Shown: positions 7,520 through 16,796, counted from the first letter of the stretch. The stretch is 64,000 nt of DNA from Desulfatibacillum aliphaticivorans DSM 15576 (GCF_000429905.1 NZ_AUCT01000007.1:1-64000); one strand, 5' to 3'. The notes: generated by a model from the letters alone, not told the origin. Program-made: numbers and translations.

Positions 7520-9181
7520 CTATTTTGACTTGGCCAGTTCCTCGTCCCTGAGGACTTTTCGCAGGATTTTGCCTACGGCGGACTTGGGCAGCTCGTCCCG
7601 GAATTCAATGATCTTGGGCACCTTGTAGATGGCCAGCTTGGTCTTGCAAAAGTCGATGACGTCCTGGGCGCGCAGATCCTCGCCGGGGCGAGTCACCACG
7701 TAGGCCTTGACGGTTTCCCCCCTGTAGGCGTCGGGCACGCCGATGGTCACGGCGTCGATGATTTTAGGATGCTGATACAAAACCTCGTCGATGTCCCTGG
7801 GATAGATGTTGTAACCGCCGGCGATGATCATGTCCTTCTTGCGGTCCACGATGTAAAAATAGCCTTCTTCATCCATGGTGGCGATGTCGCCCGTATAGAG
7901 CCAGCCGTCCCGAAGGGCTTCGGCGGTTTTTTCCGGGTTGTCCCAATACTCCTTCATGACCAGAGGGCCTTTGACGGTGAGTTCGCCCGGCTCTCCCTGG
8001 GGGACTTCCTTGTCGCCGGCGTCAATGTCCATCAATCGCACGTCCATGCCGGGGAAGGGCACCCCGATGGAGCCCGGCTTTTTAAGCCCCATGACCGGAT
8101 TGGCGATGCCCAGCGACGTGGTTTCGCTCATGCCCCAGCCTTCGCTATAGGCGATGCCCAGGTCGTTCACCTGGTCGATCAACTCCACGGGGATGGGGCC
8201 GCCGCCGCTGTTCAGCATGTCCAGCTTCTTGGCGATTTCGATTTCCGCAGCCTTGGGATGGTTTACGATAGCGTTGATCATGGTTGGGACGGCGGGCAGG
8301 AACACGCTGTTTTCCACCTTGGACAGCAAATCGATTAGGGGATCGATTTCAAACCGGGGGACCAAAATCATGGTGGCGCAGTTTAAAACCGCCCAGTTGA
8401 GGCATACAATGTTGGCGTAGACATGGAAGAAGGGCAGCACGCAAACCACCGAACGCTGCTCCGGGGTTTTATACATCTGGGAGGCGGATCCCCATAAAAA
8501 GCAGCTATAGGCGGCTGTGACCATGTTGGCGTGGGTGAGCACCGCGCCTTTGGGAATGCCCGTGGTGCCGCCGGTAAACTGGATCATGGCCGGGTCTGCC
8601 GGCGTGATATCCACCTTGGGCTTTTTCTCGCTTTTGGATTCGTTGATCAACGTGGAAAAATGACGCCATCCCGGTTCCATCTGCAGGCTTTCCGGGGTGC
8701 TGACCTCCGATCCCTCCAGAAAATCGAACACCGAAGTGGCGATGACGCGGGGGATGGGCGCCTTTTTGACCACTTCCTTCACGTTGGGGATGACCATATC
8801 AAAGGTGACGAAGGTGGATATCCCGGTCTGCTTGATCAAAGCCGTCAACTCGTCCGGGGTGTACAGCGGGTTGAAATTCACCACAATGGCGCCAAGGGAC
8901 AAAGCCGCATAATAGGCGATAATGTATTGGGGAATGTTGGGAAGATGAAGCCCCACCCGGTCTCCCTTTTGGACGCCGATATCCGCCAGGGCGTTAGCCA
9001 GTTTCAGGGACATGATCCTGAGATCCCAAAAACTGATTTTCGACCCGTAATAGTCGATTGCCGGCTTGTCCGGCAGGGCGTTGGCGGGAATGTCCAGCAA
9101 GCCGTTGACCGGAACTTTGGGAAAGCGATAGCTGGTCTGAACATTATAATCGTAATGCTGATGCCAAATTCTTTCTTCCAT
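7520..9181 (-). CDS. fadD: Long-chain acyl-CoA synthetase (AMP-forming)
   Basis: A 553-residue ANL-superfamily ligase that activates a carboxylic acid to acyl-AMP and then acyl-CoA. The P-loop-like A3 motif TGGTTGIPKG is at 203-212, the A5 motif YSEGWGMSETT at 345-355, the A7 motif YTGD at 429-432, and the C-terminal catalytic Lys lies in PKSAVGKILRK. Overall pattern and length fit long-chain fatty-acid ligases (FadD) more than acetyl or aryl ligases. It feeds beta-oxidation enzymes found elsewhere in the window. No signal peptide; the start is MEERIWHQ, behind an AGGAGGT ribosome site. Confidence 0.85.
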   Translation of the reverse strand: MEERIWHQHYDYNVQTSYRFPKVPVNGLLDIPANALPDKPAIDYYGSKISFWDLRIMSLKLANALADIGVQKGDRVGLHLPNIPQYIIAYYAALSLGAIVVNFNPLYTPDELTALIKQTGISTFVTFDMVIPNVKEVVKKAPIPRVIATSVFDFLEGSEVSTPESLQMEPGWRHFSTLINESKSEKKPKVDITPADPAMIQFTGGTTGIPKGAVLTHANMVTAAYSCFLWGSASQMYKTPEQRSVVCVLPFFHVYANIVCLNWAVLNCATMILVPRFEIDPLIDLLSKVENSVFLPAVPTMINAIVNHPKAAEIEIAKKLDMLNSGGGPIPVELIDQVNDLGIAYSEGWGMSETTSLGIANPVMGLKKPGSIGVPFPGMDVRLMDIDAGDKEVPQGEPGELTVKGPLVMKEYWDNPEKTAEALRDGWLYTGDIATMDEEGYFYIVDRKKDMIIAGGYNIYPRDIDEVLYQHPKIIDAVTIGVPDAYRGETVKAYVVTRPGEDLRAQDVIDFCKTKLAIYKVPKIIEFRDELPKSAVGKILRKVLRDEELAKSK

Positions 9182-9607
9182 TTCCTACCTCCTGGCTTTG
9201 CGGTGAGTCCCAAGGAGCAAGTCCCGGGATATTGCTGTGAATATTATAGGAAAAGACGTTAATTCAGGCAGTTGGCTATATAAATGGAAATGCGTGGTTG
9301 AAATTCAGCCCAATGGAAATGATGGGATGGATTATATGCGAAATCCGTAAAAAAGGTCAAGTTTTAATACATATTGTATAGCGACGCTACATGTTTAATA
9401 TTCCGAATTGTATTTGTTTTCAGTTCCAGTTTCAACGGGTTTAAAATAGATTGATCTAAATGTTTCCCAGGAATTGGCGGGCATGGGCGATTTCTCGCCT
9501 AAGCCTCTAATGTCTTGAATCGCGGCTGGGAGCATGCTAACTAGTCTATAAACACCAAAGCGCAAGGATTTCTCTGGCGCCCACGCAAACGAAAGCGAAA
9601 AATCACA
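9182..9607. other. Divergent intergenic region, promoters of acyl-CoA ligase and phospholipase
   Basis: No gene. The region separates two divergent genes and should hold both promoters. A TTGAAT box followed after 17 bases by TAACTA (near 9514-9543) is a weak candidate for the plus-strand promoter of the phospholipase gene. No clear operator palindrome was found. Confidence 0.35.
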
Positions 9608-10906
9608 ATGAAAATAAACGGTTTCAAGGCTATCTTTATCGCCGTCCTGGCCCTATGTCTTGCAACCCCAGCCTGGGGAACGATAAATAAGCAAAGCCTG
9701 GACTTTGTCCTGGCGCCGCCCAGCAGTGAGGTGAAGGCCGGGGGGACGACGCGGTTTTATCTGTACGTGCACAATCCGGAAGACAGGGAGATGCAATTCC
9801 AGGCCGAGCCGGTCCTGAATTTCAGCTTGGGAGAGTGGCCGGAAAACAAGACCCTGGAAGGGCGCCTGGTTTCCTCTCAATCGCAGGACGCCGTCGCTAT
9901 TCCCGCCCAGGGCTTTAAAAAGCTGGAATACGACGTGGTTTTCCCCACGGATTTTTCGGGCGTGGCCGTTTTTAAAGTGGATGCTTATCACGCACCGCCG
10001 TTGATGTTTGAGGTGGAGGAGGCCGTTCCGGATCAGGCGCACCTGTTCACGGCAAAAGAGCCTGAAGTCACCGTGGAAAAAAAGGGCGCTGCACAGGAAG
10101 ACGGCGGCGATTTGGCTCAAGATTCTGAAAAAGGGGAGGGCGGCGAGGAAGTCTCTGTGGAAAGCCTGTTCGCTCAATATCAGCCCTATCTGACCAACCT
10201 GGCGCCCTACGAGCCCATGTATTTCCTGGTGGGCGCCGATCCAGAGAACAGCAAGTTCCAGTTCAGCTTCCGGTATCGCTTTTTCAAGCCTGAAGACGAA
10301 TTCACGAAAAAACACCCCTGGCTGGCCGGCCTGCATTTCGCCTACACCCAGACTTCATTCTGGGATTTGCAGTCGGAATCCGCCCCTTTTAAAGACACCA
10401 GTTACAAACCGGAATTCTTTTATGCTTCCGGCAACTTAAAAACCCGCCCCTCCTGGATGCACGGCCTTTTTTACCAAGCCGGTTTTCAGCACGAGTCAAA
10501 CGGCCGGGATGAAGAGGCCTCCCGAAGCACCAACTTCCTGTACATTCGCCCCGGATTCGCTGCAATACACAAAAGAACCAAACTGGGCTTCAGCGCATCC
10601 TCCAAAATTTGGGCGTATGTAAATAACGAGGATGAGACCAACCCGGATCTGGCAAGCTACCGGGGGTATTTCGATATCGACCTGAAGCTGGGCAAGGCTG
10701 ACGGCCTTGTGCTGGGAACCAACTTCCGTCTGGCTCATGAGGGCGCCTCCGTCCAGGCGGATCTGACCTATCCCTTGCATAACCTGATCTGGAAACACCT
10801 GAACTTGTGCCTGCAAGCCCAATACGTCAACTCCCTGGCCGAAAGCCTGCTTCATTACGACGAAAGAACCGAAGCGTTCCGCATCGGCTTCGCCATGGTG
10901 CGATAA
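9608..10906 (+). CDS. pldA: Outer membrane phospholipase A with N-terminal extra domain
   Basis: A 432-residue exported protein: signal peptide about 1-24 (ends ATPAWG), an Ig-like beta domain about 25-115, an acidic Glu/Asp/Lys linker about 145-190, then a 12-strand phospholipase A1 beta-barrel. The Ser-His-Asn catalytic set is present and correctly spaced: H295-x-S297 in QHESNG and N309 in RSTNFLY, the same 2 and 12 residue steps as in E. coli PldA. It hydrolyses acyl chains of outer-leaflet phospholipids when the outer membrane is disturbed, calcium-dependent and as a dimer in the known enzyme. E. coli PldA lacks the N-terminal domain, so that part is unusual. Confidence 0.88.
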   Translation: MKINGFKAIFIAVLALCLATPAWGTINKQSLDFVLAPPSSEVKAGGTTRFYLYVHNPEDREMQFQAEPVLNFSLGEWPENKTLEGRLVSSQSQDAVAIPAQGFKKLEYDVVFPTDFSGVAVFKVDAYHAPPLMFEVEEAVPDQAHLFTAKEPEVTVEKKGAAQEDGGDLAQDSEKGEGGEEVSVESLFAQYQPYLTNLAPYEPMYFLVGADPENSKFQFSFRYRFFKPEDEFTKKHPWLAGLHFAYTQTSFWDLQSESAPFKDTSYKPEFFYASGNLKTRPSWMHGLFYQAGFQHESNGRDEEASRSTNFLYIRPGFAAIHKRTKLGFSASSKIWAYVNNEDETNPDLASYRGYFDIDLKLGKADGLVLGTNFRLAHEGASVQADLTYPLHNLIWKHLNLCLQAQYVNSLAESLLHYDERTEAFRIGFAMVR

Positions 10907-11230
10907 CAGTAGGGAGAGATTGTATTTAACCAATTTATTTTACATGGCTTATAAAGAAATAGCGGGTTAATTTTTTTTTGGGGAACGCATACCGAAATTC
11001 CATGAACCGGTGCAATCTTCTCCATTCGAAAATCAAAACAATCCCTTCCTAACCTTGCCGAATTCTTAGTAAATTATAATCCATACATACTATTTAACAG
11101 TTTGAACTTAATATTAAAAATTAGGAAGGCGCCTTTTTATCTTGACGCCTTCCCATTGATGCCTATATTGTTCCCAGAAAAAGGAAGGCGCCTTCCTAAT
11201 TAACCCTGATAATGAAAGGAGAGATGTTTC
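10907..11230. other. Intergenic region with regulated promoter for the MarR operon
   Basis: No gene. The left half is AT-rich without recognised sites. The right half (11121-11199) holds a promoter bracketed by two palindromic sites, listed separately. Confidence 0.5.
11121..11199 (+). promoter_or_regulatory. Promoter flanked by two related palindromic operator-like sites
   Basis: TTGACG (11142-11147) and TATATT (11164-11169) are 16 bases apart. Upstream lies TTAGGAAGGCGCCTT (11121-11135); downstream lies the perfect palindrome AGGAAGGCGCCTTCCT (11182-11197), extended to CCTAA. Both share the core AAGGCGCCTT, and the half-site GCCTTCC also occurs at 11148. Sites on both sides of a promoter are typical for MarR autorepression, and a MarR gene is the second gene of this operon. 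The two sites could also pair as an RNA hairpin, which would be an alternative role. Confidence 0.6.
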
Positions 11231-11551
11231 ATGTTTGGACATAAAAAAGAACAGGGCTTCGGCGAAGGCAGAGGCCGCAGAAAGCATATTCACCATCACG
11301 GATTCCGGTCCAACCGGCACGGCGGAAGACCCCGCCATATGAGAGGCTTGGGACGCCGGGATTTTAGCTGCATGGACGCCATGGCCGCGGCGGACTTCAT
11401 CCGGCAGGCGGAGGTCATGGACCCCGCGGACATGGCGATCAACACGGCTACCTGCCCTTTGTGCAAGAACCATTGCCCGATGGACGACCCCGGATGCAAA
11501 AAAGGGGAAGCCTATTTCAAGGCCATGAACCCCGAAGAGAGGACTCAATAA
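11231..11551 (+). CDS. Small Cys/His-rich protein, possible metal binder
   Basis: A 106-residue protein behind a strong AAAGGAGA ribosome site. Residues 1-45 are rich in Arg, Gly and His (for example HIHHHG), and the C-terminal part has C75-x2-C78-x3-C82-x6-C89 (CPLCKNHC...PGC), a plausible zinc or iron-sulfur site. No family is recognised. It overlaps the start of the MarR gene by one base (TAATG), so the two are translationally coupled; a ligand-sensing or redox partner role for the regulator is possible but not shown. Confidence 0.6.
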   Translation: MFGHKKEQGFGEGRGRRKHIHHHGFRSNRHGGRPRHMRGLGRRDFSCMDAMAAADFIRQAEVMDPADMAINTATCPLCKNHCPMDDPGCKKGEAYFKAMNPEERTQ

Positions 11552-12126
11552 TGAACGAAGCAAACGAACAAGTCAGACCAGTCAACGACCAGGATCTGGC
11601 GGAGTTGTTTCACCGTGCGGCTCGCATGATGGGCAGGTCCCATCATCGCCGTTCCGGATTTCGCCGCCATGGCCAGAACCGGGCTCTTTCCGTCATCATG
11701 GAAAAAGGGCCTATCAACCAGAGGGAATTGCTGGAAATTTTGGACGTCAGGTCTTCTTCCTTAAGCGAGATGCTGGCCAAGTTGGAGCGGAAGGAACTCA
11801 TCGTACGCCAACGCAACGAGGAGGATAAAAGGAGCTTTATCGTCTCGGCCACGGACAAGGCCAAAGCCGATTTTTCCGGCCGCGGCAGGGGGCGCAGCAG
11901 TTCGGAGGGCGTTTTCACCTGCCTGGAGGATGAAGAACGGGGCCAGCTTAAGAATATCCTGGAAAAAATGATCGCCTCCCTGGGAGACGAGGCTCCGGGC
12001 CGGCGCTCCGGATTCGGCCGTTGCGGAGACGGAAGAGGCAGGAGAGGCTTTAGCGAAGGAAGCCGCAAGGGCAGGGGGCGCAGGCCACGCGATCGCGGCG
12101 GCAGGGATGAAGAAGCCGTCGAGTAG
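11551..12126 (+). CDS. MarR-family transcriptional regulator with Arg/Gly-rich tail
   Basis: A 191-residue winged-helix regulator. The ATG at 11551 is chosen because it overlaps the stop of the preceding gene and has GAAGAGAGG upstream; an earlier start would read through that gene. The recognition region is NQRELLEILDVRSSSLSEML, and the wing is REL-like with RQRNEEDKRSF near residues 89-99. After the dimerisation helix comes an unusual tail (about 150-191) made almost only of Arg, Gly, Ser and Asp. The tail mirrors the composition of the small partner protein. Likely binds the palindromes at 11121-11199 and represses its own operon. Confidence 0.75.
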   Translation: MNEANEQVRPVNDQDLAELFHRAARMMGRSHHRRSGFRRHGQNRALSVIMEKGPINQRELLEILDVRSSSLSEMLAKLERKELIVRQRNEEDKRSFIVSATDKAKADFSGRGRGRSSSEGVFTCLEDEERGQLKNILEKMIASLGDEAPGRRSGFGRCGDGRGRRGFSEGSRKGRGRRPRDRGGRDEEAVE

Positions 12127-12153
12127 ACGACATTCTTGAATCCCAAAAAAGTT

Positions 12154-12190
12154 ATGGCGCTTCCACCCATGCCCATGAGCGAAGCGCCAT
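12154..12190 (+). terminator. Hairpin after MarR operon
   Basis: ATGGCGCTT (12154-12162) pairs with AAGCGCCAT (12182-12190). There is no immediate U tract; a TTTTTT run follows at about 12208. It may end the MarR operon transcript. Confidence 0.4.
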
Positions 12191-12317
12191 TGAAAAGTTC
12201 AACGCCATTTTTTCAAAAACCTGACAGGTTGAATTAACAGGACCACATAATCTGCAACAATTGGCCTTGATTAATACTTATCGCCCGCCGAAATTTATTG
12301 ATTTCCGGAGGCAATTT

Positions 12318-13445
12318 TTAGGTCAGAGCCTGTTCAATGTCTTCCTTTAGGTCGTCGATGTGTTCGATGCCAATGGAAAGGCGCAACAGGAAGTCTGAAA
12401 TTCCCACCCGGGCGCGTTCTTCGGCGGTCATAGGCTTATGCGAGGTGTCCTTGGGCGAGCATATGGAGGATTCCACGCCTCCCAGGCTCACCGCCGGGTG
12501 GATCACCTTCAGCTTTCTTAAAAAGACATCCACGTCCCCGATGGATTCGTCCAATTCAAAGGACATCATGGCGCCAAAAAGTTTCATTTGTTTTTTGGCG
12601 ATATCGTGGCCGGGAAAATTGGGCAGCCCCGGATAGTTGACCTTGACGATCTTGGGATGCGCCTCCAGGAATTCCGCCAGGGCCTGGGCGTTTTGGCACT
12701 GGCGCTCCACCCGGATGGCCAGGGTTTTCAGGCTGCGTTCCAGCAAATAGGCCGCAAAGCTGTCCAGACTGCCGCCCAGATGCCGGGCCAGGTCCAGGAT
12801 CGGCTGCATTTTTTTCTTGGAAGCCAGGGCGAATCCGCAGCACACGTCGCTATGGCCTCCCATGTATTTGGTGCCGCTGTGCACTACAATGTCGATCCCC
12901 AGAGCCAGGGGAGTCTGGTTGATGCTGGTGCCAAATGTGTTGTCCATAAGGGAGGTGATCTTATTCTCCCTGGCCCAATCCGCCGTTGCCTTGATATCCA
13001 GGATGTTCATCAGGGGGTTGGTTGGGGATTCAATGATCACCATGGTTGTGTTGGGCTTTTGGGCGGCCATGATCGCTTCAAGGCTTGTGGCGACGAAGTC
13101 GTATTCCAGGCCCAGACGCTCAAAGTCGGCGGTGGCCATGGAGTGGGTGCCGCCGTACAGGTCGTCCAGCAGGATCACGTGATCCCCCGACCTGGTGTGG
13201 GCCAGGATAGTTGTGCTGACGGCGGCCATGCCTGAGCTGAAGAGCAAACCGTCTTCCGCGCCTTCCAGGGCGCAGATTTTTTTTACGACAGCCCCTTGAT
13301 TGGGCGTGGTGAAATACCTGGGATAGCAGACCTCTTCCTTATCCATATATCCATAGGCCGTGGAGGTGTATAAGGGGCTGTTCAATCCCTGGTATTGATT
13401 ATCCTTTAGGGTTCCTGCCTGCACGCACTGGGTTTCCTTTTTCAT
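12318..13445 (-). CDS. Cystathionine gamma-synthase/beta-lyase family PLP enzyme
   Basis: A 375-residue Cys/Met-metabolism PLP enzyme. The PLP Schiff-base lysine is K193 in SGTKYMGGHSD; SSGMAAVSTT (70-79) and the Asp of MDNTF (about 168) are the other cofactor contacts. These enzymes interconvert cysteine, homocysteine and activated homoserine, or degrade methionine. The start at 13445 is preferred because CAAAAGGAGA lies just upstream and the longer frame adds a non-family 37-residue leader. By sequence alone, gamma-synthase, beta-lyase, gamma-lyase and O-acetylhomoserine sulfhydrylase cannot be separated. No methionine riboswitch is visible upstream. Confidence 0.83.
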   Translation of the reverse strand: MKKETQCVQAGTLKDNQYQGLNSPLYTSTAYGYMDKEEVCYPRYFTTPNQGAVVKKICALEGAEDGLLFSSGMAAVSTTILAHTRSGDHVILLDDLYGGTHSMATADFERLGLEYDFVATSLEAIMAAQKPNTTMVIIESPTNPLMNILDIKATADWARENKITSLMDNTFGTSINQTPLALGIDIVVHSGTKYMGGHSDVCCGFALASKKKMQPILDLARHLGGSLDSFAAYLLERSLKTLAIRVERQCQNAQALAEFLEAHPKIVKVNYPGLPNFPGHDIAKKQMKLFGAMMSFELDESIGDVDVFLRKLKVIHPAVSLGGVESSICSPKDTSHKPMTAEERARVGISDFLLRLSIGIEHIDDLKEDIEQALT

Positions 13446-13596
13446 AACGAATCTCCTTTTGTCTGAGCAATACACCCGGCGCCGATTTTTTGTCCAGAAC
13501 ATTTTCAAAACGGTTAAGTTGCATATTCCATTGACCTTATGGACCATTTTTGTCAAATAATGTATAAGGATCTATCAGAAGCCTATCAATCCAGAG

Positions 13597-14979
13597 ATGG
13601 AAACCGCCATGAACAAGCGAAGGGAAGAAGACAGCCTGGGGCCTGTGTGGGTGGCCGGGGACGTTTATTACGGCTCCCAAACCCAAAGGGCCGTGGAAAA
13701 TTTTCCCATCAGTTCCACGCCTTTTCCTCATGCTGTGATTTTAGCCATGGTCAGGATCAAGCGATTGGCCGCCGGCGTCCACCAATACCTGGACCTGCTG
13801 CCCGGGGAAATCGCCGGGGCAATCGTCCAGGCGGCCCAAGAGGTGGAATCCGGCGCCATGGGCGATCAGTTCCCGGTGGATGTCTACCAGACCGGGTCCG
13901 GCACCTCATCCAACATGAACGTGAACGAGGTGCTGGCAGGCCGCGCCAATGAGATCCTTACCGGCAAGAGGGGCGGAAAGCATCCGGTGCATCCCAACGA
14001 TCACGTGAACCTGGGGCAATCCTCCAACGACGTGGTTCCGTCGGCGGTGCACATCGCATGCCTTACGAGCCTGGATGACGATCTGCTGCCGGCGCTGAAA
14101 ATTCTGCACGCCAGCCTGGAAAAACAGGCGAAAGCCTTGCAGCCGGTCCTTAAGACGGGCAGAACCCATTTTATGGACGCCCTGCCAGTTCGTGTGGGCC
14201 AGGAATTCGGCGGATACGCCAGGCAAGTGGAACTGGCCATGGAGAGAATCCAGGGCGTATATCCCAGGCTCGGCGAACTCGCCTTGGGTGGAACCGGCGT
14301 AGGCACGGGGCTTAACGCTCATCCGGACATGGCGCGGAGGGTGGTGCGGAAACTGGCCGAGGAAACCGGGCTGCCGTTCACCCGAGCTAAAAGCCGTTTT
14401 GAGGCCATGGGCGCAAGGGACGCCCTGGTGGAGCTTTCCTGCGTCTTGAAAACCCTGGCCGTCGGGCTCATGAAAATCGCCTCGGACATCCGTCTGATGG
14501 CCTGCGGACCGCGTTGCGGAATAGGGGAGATCCGTTTGCCCGCGCTTCAGCCCGGCTCGTCCTTTATGCCGGGCAAGGTCAACCCGGTCCTTCCCGAATC
14601 CGTCCTCCAGGTGGGGGCCAGGGTGATCGGCAACGACGCAACGGCCGCTGTGTGCGGTCACATGGGCAGTTTGGAGTTGAACACCATGATCCCCGTTCTG
14701 GCCCAGTGCGTGTTGGAAAGCATCAAGTTGCTGGCTTCCTCCTCGCGGGCTTTTGCGGAAAAATGCATAGACGGGCTGGAGGCGGACGAAATCCGATGCC
14801 GGGACATGCTTGACCAGAGCACGGGGCTCGCCACTTTGTTAGTTCCGGACATGGGGTACGATCAAGCCGCCGAGTTGGCCCGCGAGGCCCATGAATCAGG
14901 AAAAACCGTCCGGGAGTTGGCCATGGAAAAAGGCCTGCTTTCCGCCAGAGAATGGAAAGATCTTTTGGAAGGATTATAA
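13597..14979 (+). CDS. fumC: Class II fumarate hydratase
   Basis: A 460-residue member of the fumarase/aspartase superfamily that hydrates fumarate to malate. The signature GSSFMPGKVNP (320-330) carries the catalytic serine loop; TGSGTSSNMNVNEV and the GRTHFMDALPV region give the other active-site parts and fit fumarase C rather than aspartase. The ATG at 13609 (MNKRREED) is an equally possible start. It is directly followed by a quinone reductase gene without a gap. Together with malate dehydrogenase at 48296 it supplies TCA steps. Confidence 0.88.
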   Translation: METAMNKRREEDSLGPVWVAGDVYYGSQTQRAVENFPISSTPFPHAVILAMVRIKRLAAGVHQYLDLLPGEIAGAIVQAAQEVESGAMGDQFPVDVYQTGSGTSSNMNVNEVLAGRANEILTGKRGGKHPVHPNDHVNLGQSSNDVVPSAVHIACLTSLDDDLLPALKILHASLEKQAKALQPVLKTGRTHFMDALPVRVGQEFGGYARQVELAMERIQGVYPRLGELALGGTGVGTGLNAHPDMARRVVRKLAEETGLPFTRAKSRFEAMGARDALVELSCVLKTLAVGLMKIASDIRLMACGPRCGIGEIRLPALQPGSSFMPGKVNPVLPESVLQVGARVIGNDATAAVCGHMGSLELNTMIPVLAQCVLESIKLLASSSRAFAEKCIDGLEADEIRCRDMLDQSTGLATLLVPDMGYDQAAELAREAHESGKTVRELAMEKGLLSAREWKDLLEGL

Positions 14980-15573
14980 ATGAAAATTCTCGTCTTATTA
15001 GCTCATCCGGATAAAAACAGCTTCAATCACGCCATTGCCCAGACCGTGGTGGACCAATTGGAGCTCAGCGGCCATAAGGTGTTTTTTCATGATTTGTACG
15101 AAGAGGGGTTTAACCCGCTTTTGCCTGCTGAGGAAATCCCGTCCGACGCCAAGCTGCCCCCCGAAATCGACTCCCATTGTTGGGAGCTGGCTTTGGCCGA
15201 GGGCATCGTGATCGTGCATCCCAACTGGTGGGGCCAGCCGCCCGCCATTTTAAAAGGCTGGGTGGACAGGGTGGTTCGGCCCGAGGTGGCCTACCGTTTT
15301 CTGGAAGGGGACGGCGGCGAAGGCGTGCCCGTAGGCCTTTTAAAAGCGCAGACCGCGGTGGTGCTTAATACGTCCAATACACCGGGCCAGCGTGAGGATG
15401 AGCTCTTTGGCGATCCCCTGGACATATTATGGCGGGAGTGCATTTTCGGCTTGTGCGGGGTGGAGTTTTTTCATCGCCGGATGTTTCGGGTTGTATGCAC
15501 GTCCACCGAGGACGAAAGGCGGGGTTGGCTGGCGGAGGTCAAGCAGCTTATTAAGTCAACTTTTAATGAATAA
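14980..15573 (+). CDS. Flavodoxin-fold NAD(P)H:quinone oxidoreductase
   Basis: A 197-residue protein of the NQO1/KefF/MdaB flavodoxin-like family. It begins with KILVLLAHPDKNSFNHAI, the usual FMN/FAD phosphate loop, and contains HPNWWGQPPAILKGWVDRV, the strongly conserved flavin and substrate loop. The start codon directly abuts the fumC stop, so it is co-transcribed and coupled with it. The family reduces quinones by two electrons; a flavodoxin-like accessory role is also possible. No export signal. Confidence 0.8.
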   Translation: MKILVLLAHPDKNSFNHAIAQTVVDQLELSGHKVFFHDLYEEGFNPLLPAEEIPSDAKLPPEIDSHCWELALAEGIVIVHPNWWGQPPAILKGWVDRVVRPEVAYRFLEGDGGEGVPVGLLKAQTAVVLNTSNTPGQREDELFGDPLDILWRECIFGLCGVEFFHRRMFRVVCTSTEDERRGWLAEVKQLIKSTFNE

Positions 15574-15637
15574 TACCAAATAATTGATTGTATTTATATA
15601 AACCAACGCTTAAGATACCCAGGAACCCAAACTATCC

Positions 15638-16648
15638 ATGAAAACCGCCATCCAGGCCCTGGCCTACGAACTGCCGCCCATCCGCCTTTCTTCCAGGGCC
15701 ATCGAGGATCAACTGCACTCCACCATGGAGCGCCTGAATATGCCCCGGAAAATCATTGAAGGGCTCACCGGCATTCGGGAAAGACGATTGTGGGAACCCC
15801 AAACCCTGGTAAGCGACGCAGCAGCCCGCGCCGCCCAAAAAGCCCTGGACAACGCCGGGATAAGCCCTCGAGACATCGGCTGCCTTATCAGCACCTCCGT
15901 TTGCAAAGATTACGTGGAGCCTTCCGTGGCCAGCATGGTGCACGGCGCCCTGGGGTTGCCGCCCGAATGCCTGAACTTCGATGTTTGCAACGCCTGTCTG
16001 GGCTTCATCAACGGCATGGAAACCGTGTCTCTCATGATCCGTTCTGGCGCTATTGATTACGGCATGATCATCAACGGCGAAAGCTCGCGCGAGCCCATCG
16101 AAGCCACCATAGAACGCCTGAAAAACCCCGAAACCGGCGCCGAAGCCTTTCGGGAGAACTTCGCCACACTGACCTTGGGGTCCGGAGCGGCGGCCATGAT
16201 CTTATGCAGGGAGGATCTGGCGACCACAAGCCATGTGATTAACGGCGGAGTCAGTATGGCGGCCACCCAGCATTGCAGGTTGTGCCTGGGCCAGAAGGAC
16301 TCCATGGTTGCCGACGCCCCCAGCGTGATGAAATACGGAGTGGAACTGGCCGGCCGCACCTGGGAGAAGGCGGCCCAAAGCCTGGAAAACTGGACCGACG
16401 AAACCATAGACGCATACATCCCCCATCAGGTCAGCGCCCGAAACACAAGGGTTTTGTGCCGAAGCCTGGGGCTTAATCAGGACAAAATGTATTTGAACTA
16501 CCCCTTGCTGGGAAACATAGGCCCGGCGGCCATCCCCATCACCCTGGCCATGGCCGAGGAAGTGGGAAGGGTTAAGACGGGAGATCATGTGGCTTTGTTG
16601 GGCATCGGGAGCGGTTTGAATTGCTCTATGATGAGCCTCACATGGTGA
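15638..16648 (+). CDS. Ketoacyl synthase III-family condensing enzyme, OleA-like alternative
   Basis: A 336-residue thiolase-fold enzyme with the full KAS III triad: C120 in CNACLGF, H263 in IPHQVS and N293 in GNIGPAA; the 30-residue His-Asn step equals that of FabH. FabH condenses acetyl-CoA with malonyl-ACP. The NACLGF(I)NGM context and the slightly greater length also recall OleA, which joins two fatty acyl-CoAs head to head. No fab genes and no oleB, oleC or oleD neighbour are in the window, so neither assignment is supported by context. Confidence 0.75.
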   Translation: MKTAIQALAYELPPIRLSSRAIEDQLHSTMERLNMPRKIIEGLTGIRERRLWEPQTLVSDAAARAAQKALDNAGISPRDIGCLISTSVCKDYVEPSVASMVHGALGLPPECLNFDVCNACLGFINGMETVSLMIRSGAIDYGMIINGESSREPIEATIERLKNPETGAEAFRENFATLTLGSGAAAMILCREDLATTSHVINGGVSMAATQHCRLCLGQKDSMVADAPSVMKYGVELAGRTWEKAAQSLENWTDETIDAYIPHQVSARNTRVLCRSLGLNQDKMYLNYPLLGNIGPAAIPITLAMAEEVGRVKTGDHVALLGIGSGLNCSMMSLTW

Positions 16649-16796
16649 TTTTTCAGGGAATGTTTGCATAAAACCGAATAAAGATGCTATTCATTACTCG
16701 GTTGGAATCAATCCCCGCACGGGTCGCCCAAAAATCCAACTCAATAAAAACAGAAACAGAACATGAAACGCCCTCGTTAGCTGGAGCAGGAAAGAT

